NCBI GenBank assembly: GCA_947492905.1
Contig: CANLOL010000001.1
Coordinates: 1,838,578 to 1,902,577 of the forward strand
Direction: 5' to 3'
DNA: 64,000 bases
Origin: an uncultured Sphingorhabdus sp.
GTDB lineage: Bacteria; Pseudomonadota; Alphaproteobacteria; Sphingomonadales; Sphingomonadaceae
Part shown: positions 1-9,139 of the stretch, piece by piece
Layout: the number at the start of each line of letters is the position of its first letter
Numbering within the stretch: position 1 is the first letter of the stretch
The notes under the pieces: generated by a model
Seen by the model: only the letters and a program-made list of their open reading frames with translations
Database searches by the model: none
What the model was told of the DNA's origin: nothing
Translations under genes and position numbers: made by a program

Positions 1-237
1 CTTGCTCATCAAACTGTTAAATTAATTAAACCCAATAGTTTGAGTAATATAGTTATATTATATGGATTCGGTATCTTTTTGGGAATGCTTGTCAGCACTT
101 TCATTTTCTATTCTATGGGTGGCGGAGTGGATTTGCTCATGTCCATTGGCGCTATTTGGGGCGTTTCCGCAGCCTATATGTGGGATAAATTAATGTTAAA
201 ACCTTCTCCCGAAGATAATGATAAGGAATATGTGTAA
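1..237 (+). CDS. Small membrane protein, possibly 5'-truncated by the window edge
   Basis: The reading frame is open from base 1, so the gene may begin upstream of the window. The first start codon inside is a TTG at 40, which would give 65 residues. The protein has two hydrophobic stretches (about residues 4-24 and 29-46 counted from the TTG) followed by a short charged tail, so it looks like a small inner-membrane protein. Its stop is directly followed by the lpdA ATG, which suggests co-transcription. I do not recognise a family. Confidence in the coding call is moderate because the protein is short and its start is uncertain. Confidence 0.55.
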   Translation, partial: LAHQTVKLIKPNSLSNIVILYGFGIFLGMLVSTFIFYSMGGGVDLLMSIGAIWGVSAAYMWDKLMLKPSPEDNDKEYV

Positions 238-1629
238 ATGTCAAATTATGATCTAGTGGTATTGGGCAGTGGCCCTGGCGGATATGTAGCGGCGATACGC
301 GGCGCGCAACTTGGTCAAAAAGTAGCGATTGTTGAGCGCGAAAATCTTGGCGGCATTTGCCTGAATTGGGGCTGCATTCCTACAAAAGCACTGCTGCGTA
401 GTGCTGAGATTTATCATTATATGAACCATGCCAAAGATTATGGTTTAGCGGCCGATAATATTCGCGCTGATATTGATGCTGTGGTGAAACGTTCGCGCGG
501 CGTCGCTAAACAGCTAAATCAGGGCATTGGCCATTTGATGAAAAAAAATAAGATTACCGTGCATATGGGCGATGGTAAATTGCTTGGTAAGGGCAAATTA
601 TCAGTCACCAAAGATGGCAAGGTTGAAACGCTCACCGCAAAAAATATAATTGTGGCGACTGGCGCGCGGGCGAGGGACTTACCGTTCGCCAAAGCAGATG
701 GAAAACGTATTTGGACCTATCGTCATGCAATGGTGCCGCCCGAAATGCCAAAGAAATTATTGGTGATTGGATCAGGCGCTATCGGTATTGAATTTGCAAG
801 CTTTTATAATGATATGGGTGCGGACGTTACCGTCGTTGAGATGATGGACCGCATTGTACCTGTGGAAGATCATGAAGTTTCTGCATTCCTAGAAAAATCG
901 CTTAAAAAGCAAGGCATGACCATTATGACGGGCGCTGGTGTGGAAAGCATCAAAACGAGCACAAGCGGCGTTAGCGCAGAGATTAAAGATAGCAAAGGTA
1001 AGGTCGCAAAAAGCGATTTTACCCATGTGATTGTTGCGGTGGGCATTGTTCCCAATACCGAAAATATCGGCTTAGAGGAGCTGGGTATTAAAACTGATCG
1101 TGGTCATATTGTTACCAATCCGATGTGCCAAACCAATAATGCGGGTATCTATGCCATTGGTGATGTGACGCAGCCGCCTTGGCTTGCGCATAAAGCATCG
1201 CATGAAGGCGTGATTGCAGCAGAAGCTATTGCGGGCGGCCATCCGCACGAAATGGACCCGCTCAATATTCCGGGTTGTACCTATTGCCATCCGCAAATTG
1301 CCAGCGTTGGTTTGACCGAAGCAAAGGCTAAAGAAGCAGGATATACTCTCAAAATTGGCAATTTCCCATTCATTGGTAATGGTAAAGCGATTGCATTGGG
1401 TGAAGCCGAGGGCTTTATTAAAACCATATTTGACGCCAAAACCGGTGAATTGCTGGGCGCGCATATGATTGGTGCAGAAGTTACCGAGCTAATCCAAGGC
1501 TATACAGTGGGTAAAACGCTCGAAACGACCGAAGAGGAATTGGGCAATACGGTATTCCCGCATCCAACATTGAGCGAGATGATGCACGAAAGCGTATTAT
1601 CGGCTTATGGTAAGGCGCTACATATTTGA
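238..1629 (+). CDS. lpdA: Dihydrolipoyl dehydrogenase (E3)
   Basis: FAD-dependent E3 subunit that reoxidises dihydrolipoamide with NAD+ in the pyruvate and 2-oxoglutarate dehydrogenase complexes. The 463-residue length is normal for the family. Seen: an N-terminal GSGPGG FAD-binding motif (residues 10-16), the redox disulfide CLNWGC (Cys41 and Cys46), a second GSGAIG motif near residue 178 for NAD, a GDV motif near residue 309 for FAD, and the C-terminal HPTLSE motif holding the catalytic His-Glu pair. It starts immediately after the upstream small membrane gene and its TGA overlaps the next ATG by one base. E2 and E1 genes are not visible and presumably lie upstream. Family assignment is firm. 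Confidence 0.97.
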   Translation: MSNYDLVVLGSGPGGYVAAIRGAQLGQKVAIVERENLGGICLNWGCIPTKALLRSAEIYHYMNHAKDYGLAADNIRADIDAVVKRSRGVAKQLNQGIGHLMKKNKITVHMGDGKLLGKGKLSVTKDGKVETLTAKNIIVATGARARDLPFAKADGKRIWTYRHAMVPPEMPKKLLVIGSGAIGIEFASFYNDMGADVTVVEMMDRIVPVEDHEVSAFLEKSLKKQGMTIMTGAGVESIKTSTSGVSAEIKDSKGKVAKSDFTHVIVAVGIVPNTENIGLEELGIKTDRGHIVTNPMCQTNNAGIYAIGDVTQPPWLAHKASHEGVIAAEAIAGGHPHEMDPLNIPGCTYCHPQIASVGLTEAKAKEAGYTLKIGNFPFIGNGKAIALGEAEGFIKTIFDAKTGELLGAHMIGAEVTELIQGYTVGKTLETTEEELGNTVFPHPTLSEMMHESVLSAYGKALHI

Positions 1630-2192
1630 TGGAATCGAGTGCACCAAATAAATCTGATGAGATTGTTTATAAGATTGATTTTAAAACAAAAACACTTGGT
1701 TGTTTGGTTTCTTTGATGTTGTTCTTTGGAGCAATTATAGGGTTTATGAGCATTACAAACAGGCCAGAAGAATTGACGGGTCGTTATTCTGGTGTAATTA
1801 AAATATTTGCAAGTTTGAATGAAAAAGGAGCTCCCTGGGGGGCTATCATAATTTTATTATTATTTTTGATTATTTCTATACCATCTATACTTAAGTTAAT
1901 GGATAAAACTGCAATTTATTATAATTATGACTATGTTTGGGTTCGGCATAAATTTAAGTATAAAAAAATTAGTTGGAAGAGTATATCTTCGTGCGGATTT
2001 CATAATAAAGTTATAAGGTCACGTGGTTTTAAAGTTGGAAAAATCTCTGAGTTATTTTTATCATTTGAGCATGAAGATGGAAGTTCGGATCGACGTATTT
2101 TAAAGCCTGTTGATATAGAGAGCTTGGATGTTAAATATTTTCTAAATATTGCTGCTTCTAAAAATAAATTTGTCGATCATAGAGCTGATTAA
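1629..2192 (+). CDS. Hypothetical membrane protein with PH-like C-terminal half
   Basis: The ATG at 1629 overlaps the lpdA stop (TGATG), so translational coupling is likely; a TTG one codon upstream is a poorer alternative. The 187-residue protein has two predicted membrane segments (about residues 22-44 and 74-93). A beta-rich hydrophilic domain follows (an 'I-Y-Y-N-Y-D-Y-V-W-V-R' start, then charged strands) of the kind found in small bacterial PH-like membrane proteins. No catalytic motif is visible. The coding sequence is clearly more AT-rich than lpdA, with long A/T runs, which hints at later acquisition or relaxed selection. Function unknown. Confidence 0.7.
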   Translation: MESSAPNKSDEIVYKIDFKTKTLGCLVSLMLFFGAIIGFMSITNRPEELTGRYSGVIKIFASLNEKGAPWGAIIILLLFLIISIPSILKLMDKTAIYYNYDYVWVRHKFKYKKISWKSISSCGFHNKVIRSRGFKVGKISELFLSFEHEDGSSDRRILKPVDIESLDVKYFLNIAASKNKFVDHRAD

Positions 2193-2299
2193 TTTTATAG
2201 ATTTAAAAATATTTTACACTCGCGTACAGTGCTTGGTTTGCAATCAAATAGTGTTATATGATATTATATTTTCATTAGAGTCTTTTCTGGGGAATAATC

Positions 2300-2665
2300 A
2301 TGTTAATAACATCTACTATAACCGCTTTGCTGGCCGCTCCTTCATTGGCTGTTTCTGCTTTTGTGATGGTACAAGACAGCCAAGAAACTGCTCGTGTAGC
2401 TTATAATAATTGCTTAATTGAAGGGCATAATGAAGCCATGAAGGCCAATGCTAATCTGAAGCAATTTGAGGTGAAATCAAAAGAGATCTGCGCCAAAGAG
2501 CGTAAAGCATATTATGATCTTATCTTCAAAGATGAAAAGCAATTTGGTGCATCCACCAAAGAGGCCGAAGAATTTGCCACTGAAGAAAGCGATAATATTA
2601 GAGAATATATCGTTTCTTCTTATGCTATCAATCTCGATGGTAAATTGCTGATGGTTAAATCTTAA
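2300..2665 (+). CDS. Small exported hypothetical protein
   Basis: 121 residues with an N-terminal hydrophobic signal segment (MLITSTITALLAAPSLAVSA), predicting export to the periplasm or anchoring in the inner membrane. The mature part is charged and mostly helical, with two cysteines (in NNCLIEG and KEICAKE) that could pair. A GGGGA-like ribosome site (ctggggaataatc) lies just upstream of the ATG. It stands alone, about 110 bases after the preceding gene and convergent with the polymerase-linked gene. I do not recognise the family. Confidence 0.7.
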   Translation: MLITSTITALLAAPSLAVSAFVMVQDSQETARVAYNNCLIEGHNEAMKANANLKQFEVKSKEICAKERKAYYDLIFKDEKQFGASTKEAEEFATEESDNIREYIVSSYAINLDGKLLMVKS

Positions 2666-2687
2666 TAATCACTCTTTCTGAACGGTT

Positions 2688-2939
2688 TTAAGCTATACCT
2701 CCGATAAATGCGCTGACCTTATGCGTATAAGTAAGCGATAGGCGCATTTTGCCTTTGCAACCAAAAACAATACATTGAGAGCGATCTTCGATATAATTGA
2801 GGTGACGCTGCCCGGCATTGCGTTTGATAAGGTCAGCCTTGGTCAGATAACGGACATGGTTGCATTTACGGCATTGCATTTCCAACTTACTATCTTCGCT
2901 CAAGTCATTCACTTGTAATTTTTCTTTCCAATTGCCCAT
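2688..2939 (-). CDS. Small zinc-ribbon-like protein downstream of the Y-family polymerase
   Basis: 83 residues. It carries a CRKC pair (residues 23-26) and a second pair, CIVFGC (about residues 56-61), a spacing compatible with a zinc ribbon. The gene starts three bases after the stop of the Y-family polymerase gene on the same strand, so the two form an operon and probably share SOS control through the LexA box upstream. A role in nucleic-acid binding or polymerase assistance is inference only; no named family is recognised. Confidence 0.72.
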   Translation of the reverse strand: MGNWKEKLQVNDLSEDSKLEMQCRKCNHVRYLTKADLIKRNAGQRHLNYIEDRSQCIVFGCKGKMRLSLTYTHKVSAFIGGIA

Positions 2940-2942
2940 ATC

Positions 2943-4187
2943 TTAAAAATCTTGCGCAGCAGGGATACGGGTAAAAGCAATCTTGCCACCAACATGCTGT
3001 AAATTTTGTGTCGGCATAACGCCCATTCCAGCAACGGTTTTGCCATATTTCGCATTGAGCGTATCGACCGCAGTGTTGATTTTTTCCCATTTGATACGTT
3101 CACGATCATCACCGTGCAGAAAATCAAGCTGTCTTTCAAATGCGGGTGATAATTCAAACAAGGTTATGCTGACTTTAAAAGCTAGATCATATGGATTTGT
3201 TTCTGATTGTAATTCACGCCACAAATGTTCAAATCCCGCCAAAATGGCTTGATCGTCATGAACAATGGGCAGGGTACGGCTGCGCGACCAACGCCTTTCT
3301 CTAAGCGAGAGGTATAGATGCAATCCCCCCGCATAAAAATGTTCGCGCCGCAATCTTCGTGCTGCTTTAATGAGCAAGAAACGGCAAACAGTTTTGGCGT
3401 CTCTTAAAGGACGATGTTCAGGTGGAAGTACGCGGCTGTGACCGATCATCATGCGGCCACTCTCTGGAGCTTTAATGTCATAACCGTGCAGCGCATACCA
3501 AAGCCGCTCGCCCGTGACGTTGCGCCATAATTTGCGCATATGTTTGGGGTTTATATTATAAAGCTGTTGCACAGTGTGAATATTCGCCTTTTGCAAGCGC
3601 AGCATCATATTTTTGCCAATGCCAGGAATATCATCAAAACTACAGCGATAGAGCGCTTCGGGCATGTTATCAGGATGCCAGATTGTGATACCATTGGGTT
3701 TGTCCATTTTGCATGCAATTTTGGCCAATTGCCGATTGGCTGCAAAACCGATAGAGCAGGTAATATAGGGCCCAATATTATCATGAATATTACGCTTGAT
3801 ATCTTGTGCAATCGCAAGCGGAATTTGGCGTTGTTGCTTATCCAAATCACAGCATAATTCATCAATAGATTTAATGGCTGCAATCGGCAAAACACTTTCA
3901 ATTTCGCAAATAAGCGCATTATGCGCGCGCCGATACATATCGGGGCTTTGCGGCGTAAAGATAATATCAGGACAAATGGCTTTCGCCTCTATCGTCGACA
4001 TAACGCTTTTTACGCCGCATGCCTTAGCCTCTTTAGAACAAGCGATAATGCAGCGGTTACCTACACCTGCGAAAGGAATAATCCCTATTGGCCTGCCACG
4101 TAGATTTTTATGCAATTGTTGTTCAACAGCAGCAAAAAAGCTATCAAAATCAAGGTATAAGCAATGTATGTCGTCAAGTAAGCGCAT
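2943..4187 (-). CDS. dinB: Y-family DNA polymerase (DinB/ImpB type)
   Basis: Translesion DNA polymerase of the DinB/UmuC fold, 414 residues. Seen: the first metal-binding motif YLDFDSFFA (Asp13), the catalytic acidic pair SIDE (Asp109, Glu110), the IGFAANRQLAKIACKMDKPNG finger/palm region near residues 156-176, and a helix-hairpin-helix region (DDIPGIGKN) near 200. The family copies DNA past lesions with low fidelity. The C-terminal part (after about residue 340) is divergent and I do not see a clear beta-clamp-binding peptide. A LexA-type box lies 26 bases upstream of the ATG. Whether this is strict Pol IV or the related ImpB-like subgroup cannot be settled by reading alone. Confidence 0.9.
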   Translation of the reverse strand: MRLLDDIHCLYLDFDSFFAAVEQQLHKNLRGRPIGIIPFAGVGNRCIIACSKEAKACGVKSVMSTIEAKAICPDIIFTPQSPDMYRRAHNALICEIESVLPIAAIKSIDELCCDLDKQQRQIPLAIAQDIKRNIHDNIGPYITCSIGFAANRQLAKIACKMDKPNGITIWHPDNMPEALYRCSFDDIPGIGKNMMLRLQKANIHTVQQLYNINPKHMRKLWRNVTGERLWYALHGYDIKAPESGRMMIGHSRVLPPEHRPLRDAKTVCRFLLIKAARRLRREHFYAGGLHLYLSLRERRWSRSRTLPIVHDDQAILAGFEHLWRELQSETNPYDLAFKVSITLFELSPAFERQLDFLHGDDRERIKWEKINTAVDTLNAKYGKTVAGMGVMPTQNLQHVGGKIAFTRIPAAQDF

Positions 4188-4212
4188 GGATGTTCCGAAT
4201 CAAAAGGGATTA

Positions 4213-4227
4213 GAACATATAGTGAAC
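4213..4227 (-). promoter_or_regulatory. LexA (SOS) box upstream of dinB
   Basis: On the minus strand this reads GTTCACTATATGTTC, an exact match to the alphaproteobacterial LexA consensus GTTC-N7-GTTC. It ends 26 bases before the dinB start codon, where a promoter-overlapping repressor site is expected. The match to the direct-repeat consensus and the position before a translesion polymerase gene support each other. Confidence 0.85.
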
Positions 4228-4465
4228 AAAATATATTGTCGAGATGTGAATTTATTGAGAAATATATTCATAATGGATATTTCAAACTGTAAATTAGTAA
4301 TAAAAATTAACCATGTAATATTATGTAAATATTAAATTTAATAAAATCATAGATACATATTTTTACTCAAATATTATGAGTTTATATAAATATTATCTAT
4401 TATTCACGTGTAAGAGAACCACGTAAAATTATTTACGCACTTTAGTAAATGGGTGAAATTGCAAC

Positions 4466-7400
4466 ATGTCTATAGATAAGAAAATATTGTCCAAATTAGG
4501 CAAAATAACCAGCCTTACAACCATAGTAATGGTTATGGCTGTGGCAAGTCCAGCCCAAGCTGCACCGTTCACATGTTCGGGAGAGATATACCAAGTGCAA
4601 TCGGGGCAATTGCGTGTTTTTGATCCTATTCAATCTGAATATGTAGATGTCGGCAGTCCAAACGGCAGTTATAATGCAACAGGCTATAATATTCAGGATA
4701 ATTTTGCTTATGGTTCACAAAATAATGACACGGTCATTCGTATTCATAGCGATGGAACTATAGAGGATGTCTATGACATAGGTGTAGGATCATTTGCGGG
4801 CGATGTTGATGATAATAATACATATTGGTTGCGCGGCAGTACTACTAGAGAATTTATATCAGTAGATTTAGCCAATGGCGATGTGGATAGATTTAATGTC
4901 CCTAGCAGTGACATTGTGAATGGCGGCGCCGATTTCATGTTCACAAGAAATGCAGGTGTTCCTTATTTATTGGTCGTGGGAGGGGGAAGAGTTGGCATTG
5001 TCAATCTTGATACCATGCGCTCAATTAGAAGGAATGTCTCAGGCCTCCCCGGCGGAAGCTTTGGCGCGCAATGGACCGATTTTAATGGCCGAATATTTGC
5101 TTTTCGTAACAGTGACGGGCGCATTTATGAATTGTTTAATGTCTTTACGAATAATCCTACGGCTGTTTTGGCTGCACAAGGCGATCCAAGCGGTAATAAT
5201 GATGGTTTTTCTTGCCCAGGAGCGCCATTCCCAAATTTGCCACCCGTAGCGCAGGATGATGATTTTACTACACCATTTGAAACCGCAATCACACGCAATG
5301 TTATTACTAATAATGGCAATGGCGTAGATTTTGATCCAGAATCCGAACCCGTAACGGTAACGACAACGCCTGTATCTGGGCCAAGCAATGGCACTGTGCT
5401 ATTAAATACAGATGGCAGTTTTACTTATACCCCCGATGCTGGATTTTTTGGAACTGATAGTTTTGATTATCAAATAACGGATGTCACAGGTCTTACGACA
5501 ACAGCAACAGTTACGATTACAGTCCCAGCTCCGCCGATTGATTTGGTAACCGTTAAGACATTAGCATCGGGCAATCCTAATCCCGCCGCAGGAGACATTG
5601 TCACCTTTGAAATTAGGGTGACGAATAATGGACCAGCGGATGCCACAGGTGTCTCTTTGACAGATCAAATTCCAACGGGCCTAAACCCAACTGCGAATAA
5701 TGGGACTACAACATTGGGCAGCTATAACAGCTCTACTGGCGTGTGGGATATTGGAACATTGGCCAATGGCGCATCTGCAACGCTAACCATAGAAGGTATC
5801 GTTGATGGCAGTGTTGCGGGGCAACCCATAACCAATACGACTTCAAAGGCCGAGGGAGACCAAGTAGATCCCACAGATACAGGCAATGATCTCATGGAAG
5901 GTATCATTATATTCCCACGTTCATTGGCGGCCAATTCCGATACATCTGCTGATATTATTAGCAACGAGGGCAGCATTAATGCCTTAAATGTTTATGATGG
6001 CGATACGCTAGCTGGCTTAGCTGCGACACCCGGAAATACCACAGTATCCATAGATTCAAGCTCTTCACTACCGCCAGAACTTACCTTTGATACAGCTACT
6101 GGTGAAGTCGGCGTGCTTCCTGGGACTGCACCGGGGCCTTATTCATTCGTCTATCAAATTTGCGAAACACCCGAACCCGCAGCAGGGGTTAATTGTGAAA
6201 CGGCAACGGCAACTGTGAATGTTGTTGCTAATCCTATTGATGCTGTGAATGACGAGGTTTTTGATATTGTCGGCTTAACAGGCGGCACAGCGGTGCTGAA
6301 TGTTTTTGATGGAGATAGCTTATCAAATAGTGCTGCAACGAGCAGCAATAGTGAGATTTCCATTACTGATGGCAGTGCAGTGCCCGCAGGATTGACGTTT
6401 AATCTGAGCACAGGTAATATTGATGTTGCTGCTGGAACAGCGGCTGGAATGTATAATTTTGATTATACGCTATGCGAAACAAACAACCCCAGCAATTGCG
6501 ATACGGCAACAGCAACTGTAATAGTTATCGAAGCTCCTATACAGGCAAATGCCATCACATTTCCATCGATCATAGGCGCAGATGGAGCTAGCAATGCAGG
6601 AAACGCTTTTGATAATGATACATTGGCTGGATCAGCCGTAAATATTGCCGATATTACAGCAAATGTAACAATGCCTGCCACTCCCGTTAGAACTGGTGCA
6701 AATGTACCTTTGCTAGATGCTTTTACTGGTATTGTATCTGTCCCAATTGGAACGCCAGCGGGCGTTTATACAATTGGTTATAGAATATGCGAGGCTATTA
6801 ATCCCACAAATTGTTCTGTGGCTTCTGTAACAATAGAAGTTACTGCGGCGGCTATTATTGCTGTGGATGATAGTCAATCAGATGTTGATGGGGTCGCAGG
6901 CGTAGATAATGTATTAAATGCATTTACAGATGACACGCTGAATACGCAAACTGCTGATCCAACAAATACAGTTCTTGCTCTGGCGCCTAGCGAGACATTG
7001 CCCAGTGAATTGACATTTGATTTGGCAACGGGCGATGTTGATGTATTACCCAACACACCCGCTGGCACATATAGTTTTGATTATCAAATATGCGAGACTA
7101 TCAATCCCGCCAATTGTGATCTGGCCACTATCACGGTGAATATATTGCCTACGGTTGATTTAATAATCACCAAAACCAATACTCCCGGCGTAAATGCAGA
7201 CACCGATCAGGCCGATGATACAGTCACTAGCGGTACCATGACGACTTACACGATTACCGTCACCAATAATGGCCCAGACACTATTTCAGGGGCAATTGTA
7301 ACAGATATAATAGTAAGCGGCCTTAATTGTGATGCAGGCAATGCCGTTCTTATAACAGGTGATGGCGTGCCTAGCGGTTCATTCACAATAGCTGATTTAA

Positions 7401-7477
7401 TAGGAGGAGGAATAACCTTGGGTACATTAGAAGATAGGCAAACCTCTATAATTAGCTATGATTGTTTGGTTAACTAA
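4466..7477 (+). CDS. Large exported cadherin-like/DUF11 repeat protein
   Basis: 1003 residues with a Sec signal peptide (hydrophobic core about 14-28, cleavage near SPAQA at 28-32). Order of parts by eye: a beta-rich N-terminal domain (about 35-257) resembling DUF6923-type propeller-like domains; a VCBS/cadherin-like Ig domain (about 258-355, with YTPDAGFFGTDSFDY); a DUF11 domain (about 358-482); four repeats of about 100 residues (490-895), each with a CE(T/A)...NC cysteine pair; and a terminal DUF11 domain (897-1003). No LPXTG, autotransporter barrel, RTX or membrane anchor is visible. Likely secreted or surface-attached, adhesin-like. It shares both DUF11 modules with the next gene. How it crosses the outer membrane is unknown; the TpsB homologue nearby is a candidate, but the protein lacks a typical TPS domain. 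Confidence 0.85.
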   Translation: MSIDKKILSKLGKITSLTTIVMVMAVASPAQAAPFTCSGEIYQVQSGQLRVFDPIQSEYVDVGSPNGSYNATGYNIQDNFAYGSQNNDTVIRIHSDGTIEDVYDIGVGSFAGDVDDNNTYWLRGSTTREFISVDLANGDVDRFNVPSSDIVNGGADFMFTRNAGVPYLLVVGGGRVGIVNLDTMRSIRRNVSGLPGGSFGAQWTDFNGRIFAFRNSDGRIYELFNVFTNNPTAVLAAQGDPSGNNDGFSCPGAPFPNLPPVAQDDDFTTPFETAITRNVITNNGNGVDFDPESEPVTVTTTPVSGPSNGTVLLNTDGSFTYTPDAGFFGTDSFDYQITDVTGLTTTATVTITVPAPPIDLVTVKTLASGNPNPAAGDIVTFEIRVTNNGPADATGVSLTDQIPTGLNPTANNGTTTLGSYNSSTGVWDIGTLANGASATLTIEGIVDGSVAGQPITNTTSKAEGDQVDPTDTGNDLMEGIIIFPRSLAANSDTSADIISNEGSINALNVYDGDTLAGLAATPGNTTVSIDSSSSLPPELTFDTATGEVGVLPGTAPGPYSFVYQICETPEPAAGVNCETATATVNVVANPIDAVNDEVFDIVGLTGGTAVLNVFDGDSLSNSAATSSNSEISITDGSAVPAGLTFNLSTGNIDVAAGTAAGMYNFDYTLCETNNPSNCDTATATVIVIEAPIQANAITFPSIIGADGASNAGNAFDNDTLAGSAVNIADITANVTMPATPVRTGANVPLLDAFTGIVSVPIGTPAGVYTIGYRICEAINPTNCSVASVTIEVTAAAIIAVDDSQSDVDGVAGVDNVLNAFTDDTLNTQTADPTNTVLALAPSETLPSELTFDLATGDVDVLPNTPAGTYSFDYQICETINPANCDLATITVNILPTVDLIITKTNTPGVNADTDQADDTVTSGTMTTYTITVTNNGPDTISGAIVTDIIVSGLNCDAGNAVLITGDGVPSGSFTIADLIGGGITLGTLEDRQTSIISYDCLVN

Positions 7478-7636
7478 CCTTAAACATATCATAACTATAA
7501 GATGGCCATTGACGCTCTATAATATTGTAAAATCATATAAATTTGTAACATTATCTTTGAAATTAATTTTACATTTAATAAAAAATCCTACTAACGCTTT
7601 TTACTAGAAGAATTATAACATAAGAAAGTTATCATT

Positions 7637-9106
7637 ATGAAAAATAATATCGTCGTCAGAAAAAAGGGGGGTAATGTTTTACTTAATAAAAATTATCTCT
7701 CGGCTGCCATTGCAACATTATTTTTCATATCCAGCAATAGTGCTTATGCTCAAAACATAACATGCGATGGGCGTCCTGTGCAGGCTCTGGATTTTAGCGG
7801 TGGTTCACTGACCAGCGGAAGCGCGCTTCAACCCAATGCAGTCTACAGCTATACGGGTGTCTTTCCGGGAATAAATGCGGAATTTAGGATATTATCTTTT
7901 AGCAATGGGGCATCTTTGGCAGCTTTTGACAATGATGGACTGCTGCCAAGAAATTTAAACCCAGAGCTTGTTCCCAATCCTGCGGGCGGTGGTCTCGTAA
8001 ATTTTCGCGTTAGTTTTTTTAACGCTAGCACAGGGCAACCAGTAATTTTAAACACTACCGCTACGCAGATTGACGTTGACGGTGATAATGTAACCTTGCG
8101 AGAATTTGTTGAGTTTCAAGACCGGTTTGTGCAATTCACGCTAAATAACCCAACAAATTTAAATATTAACGCTTCTACCCCTTCTCAAGCGGACAGGCAG
8201 CGATTTGAGTCTGCAACTTCAACCGTGGCTCCTGGTATTGATCCAACCGCGACAGGTAATATGGCCAGAGCCGTCTATACTAATATTAATTCTTTTGAAT
8301 TTAGTCTGGGAACATTAGGAGCTGGCGCCACAACACGCCTAACGTCATTATCCTTTGATTGCCCAACTTTTCCTAATCCATCTTCAACAATCAGCAGTGC
8401 TGACTTAGTGACTGTAAAAACGCTTGCATCTGGTGATACCACACCGGAAGTTGGCGATGTTGTTAGCTTCACTATACAAGTGAGCAATGTCGGTCCCAAT
8501 GGCGCTAGCGGGATTAGCTTAACCGATTTAATACCATCAAATCTGACCCCTAATGCGAATAATGGAACTGTATCAGCAGGGAGTTATAATAGTACATCAG
8601 GTTTATGGACTCTCGGAGCATTAGATAATGGAGCATCTGCAACATTAACAATTGAAGGCACTGTTAATGCGGGTGAGGGGGGTAATAATGTTAACAATAC
8701 CACATCGGCCGCCAATGCAGATCAACCAGACCCAAGCACAGCGGGAGATGATTTGAGCGAGCAAGTTACGGTTATCTCTGAAGCCGATTTAATTATTACG
8801 AAAACCAATACGCCTGGCGTAAATGGTGAAGTCGATCAAGCCAGTGATACAGTCGTCACTGGAAGCACAACAACATATACAATCACTGTCACCAATGATG
8901 GACCAAATAGCGTAGCTGGTGCAATAATATCGGATACTATTATTAGTGGCCTTACTTGCCCAAGTACTAATAATGTTACCATTAGCGGTAGCGGTGTACC
9001 TAGCGGTTCATTCACAGTGGCTGATTTAACGGGATCAGGCATTGCATTAGGGACTTTAGCAGATGGCGAAAGCGCAGTCTTAAGTTATCAATGCACAGTG
9101 AATTAA
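7637..9106 (+). CDS. Exported DUF11 repeat protein, paralogue of the upstream gene
   Basis: 489 residues with a signal peptide (hydrophobic core about 21-36, cleavage near AYA-Q at 38). A unique N-terminal domain (about 40-250) contains two cysteines, then come two DUF11 domains (about 255-377 and 383-489). Both DUF11 domains closely match the first and last DUF11 domains of the preceding 1003-residue protein. The last module has exactly the same length in both genes (106 codons), and both proteins end in C-x-V-N. The genes are 159 bases apart on the same strand. The pair probably arose by duplication with different inserts. A surface or secreted role is inferred from the signal peptide and Ig-like domains. 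Confidence 0.85.
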   Translation: MKNNIVVRKKGGNVLLNKNYLSAAIATLFFISSNSAYAQNITCDGRPVQALDFSGGSLTSGSALQPNAVYSYTGVFPGINAEFRILSFSNGASLAAFDNDGLLPRNLNPELVPNPAGGGLVNFRVSFFNASTGQPVILNTTATQIDVDGDNVTLREFVEFQDRFVQFTLNNPTNLNINASTPSQADRQRFESATSTVAPGIDPTATGNMARAVYTNINSFEFSLGTLGAGATTRLTSLSFDCPTFPNPSSTISSADLVTVKTLASGDTTPEVGDVVSFTIQVSNVGPNGASGISLTDLIPSNLTPNANNGTVSAGSYNSTSGLWTLGALDNGASATLTIEGTVNAGEGGNNVNNTTSAANADQPDPSTAGDDLSEQVTVISEADLIITKTNTPGVNGEVDQASDTVVTGSTTTYTITVTNDGPNSVAGAIISDTIISGLTCPSTNNVTISGSGVPSGSFTVADLTGSGIALGTLADGESAVLSYQCTVN

Positions 9107-9139
9107 GCGTATAAACGATAAACCTCCGCAATGAGGCTA

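Noticed and set aside
2149-2406. 85-codon plus-strand frame between two annotated genes
   Set aside because: It overlaps the ends of two better-supported genes and carries no family-like pattern.
3796-4335. 179-codon frame antisense to dinB
   Set aside because: It is antisense to a protein with intact catalytic motifs and crosses the LexA box and promoter.
4466-9106. Classical TpsA (haemagglutinin-type) cargo for the TpsB gene
   Set aside because: Neither exported protein shows an N-terminal TPS/haemagglutination domain, so the partner assignment is kept as a hypothesis only.
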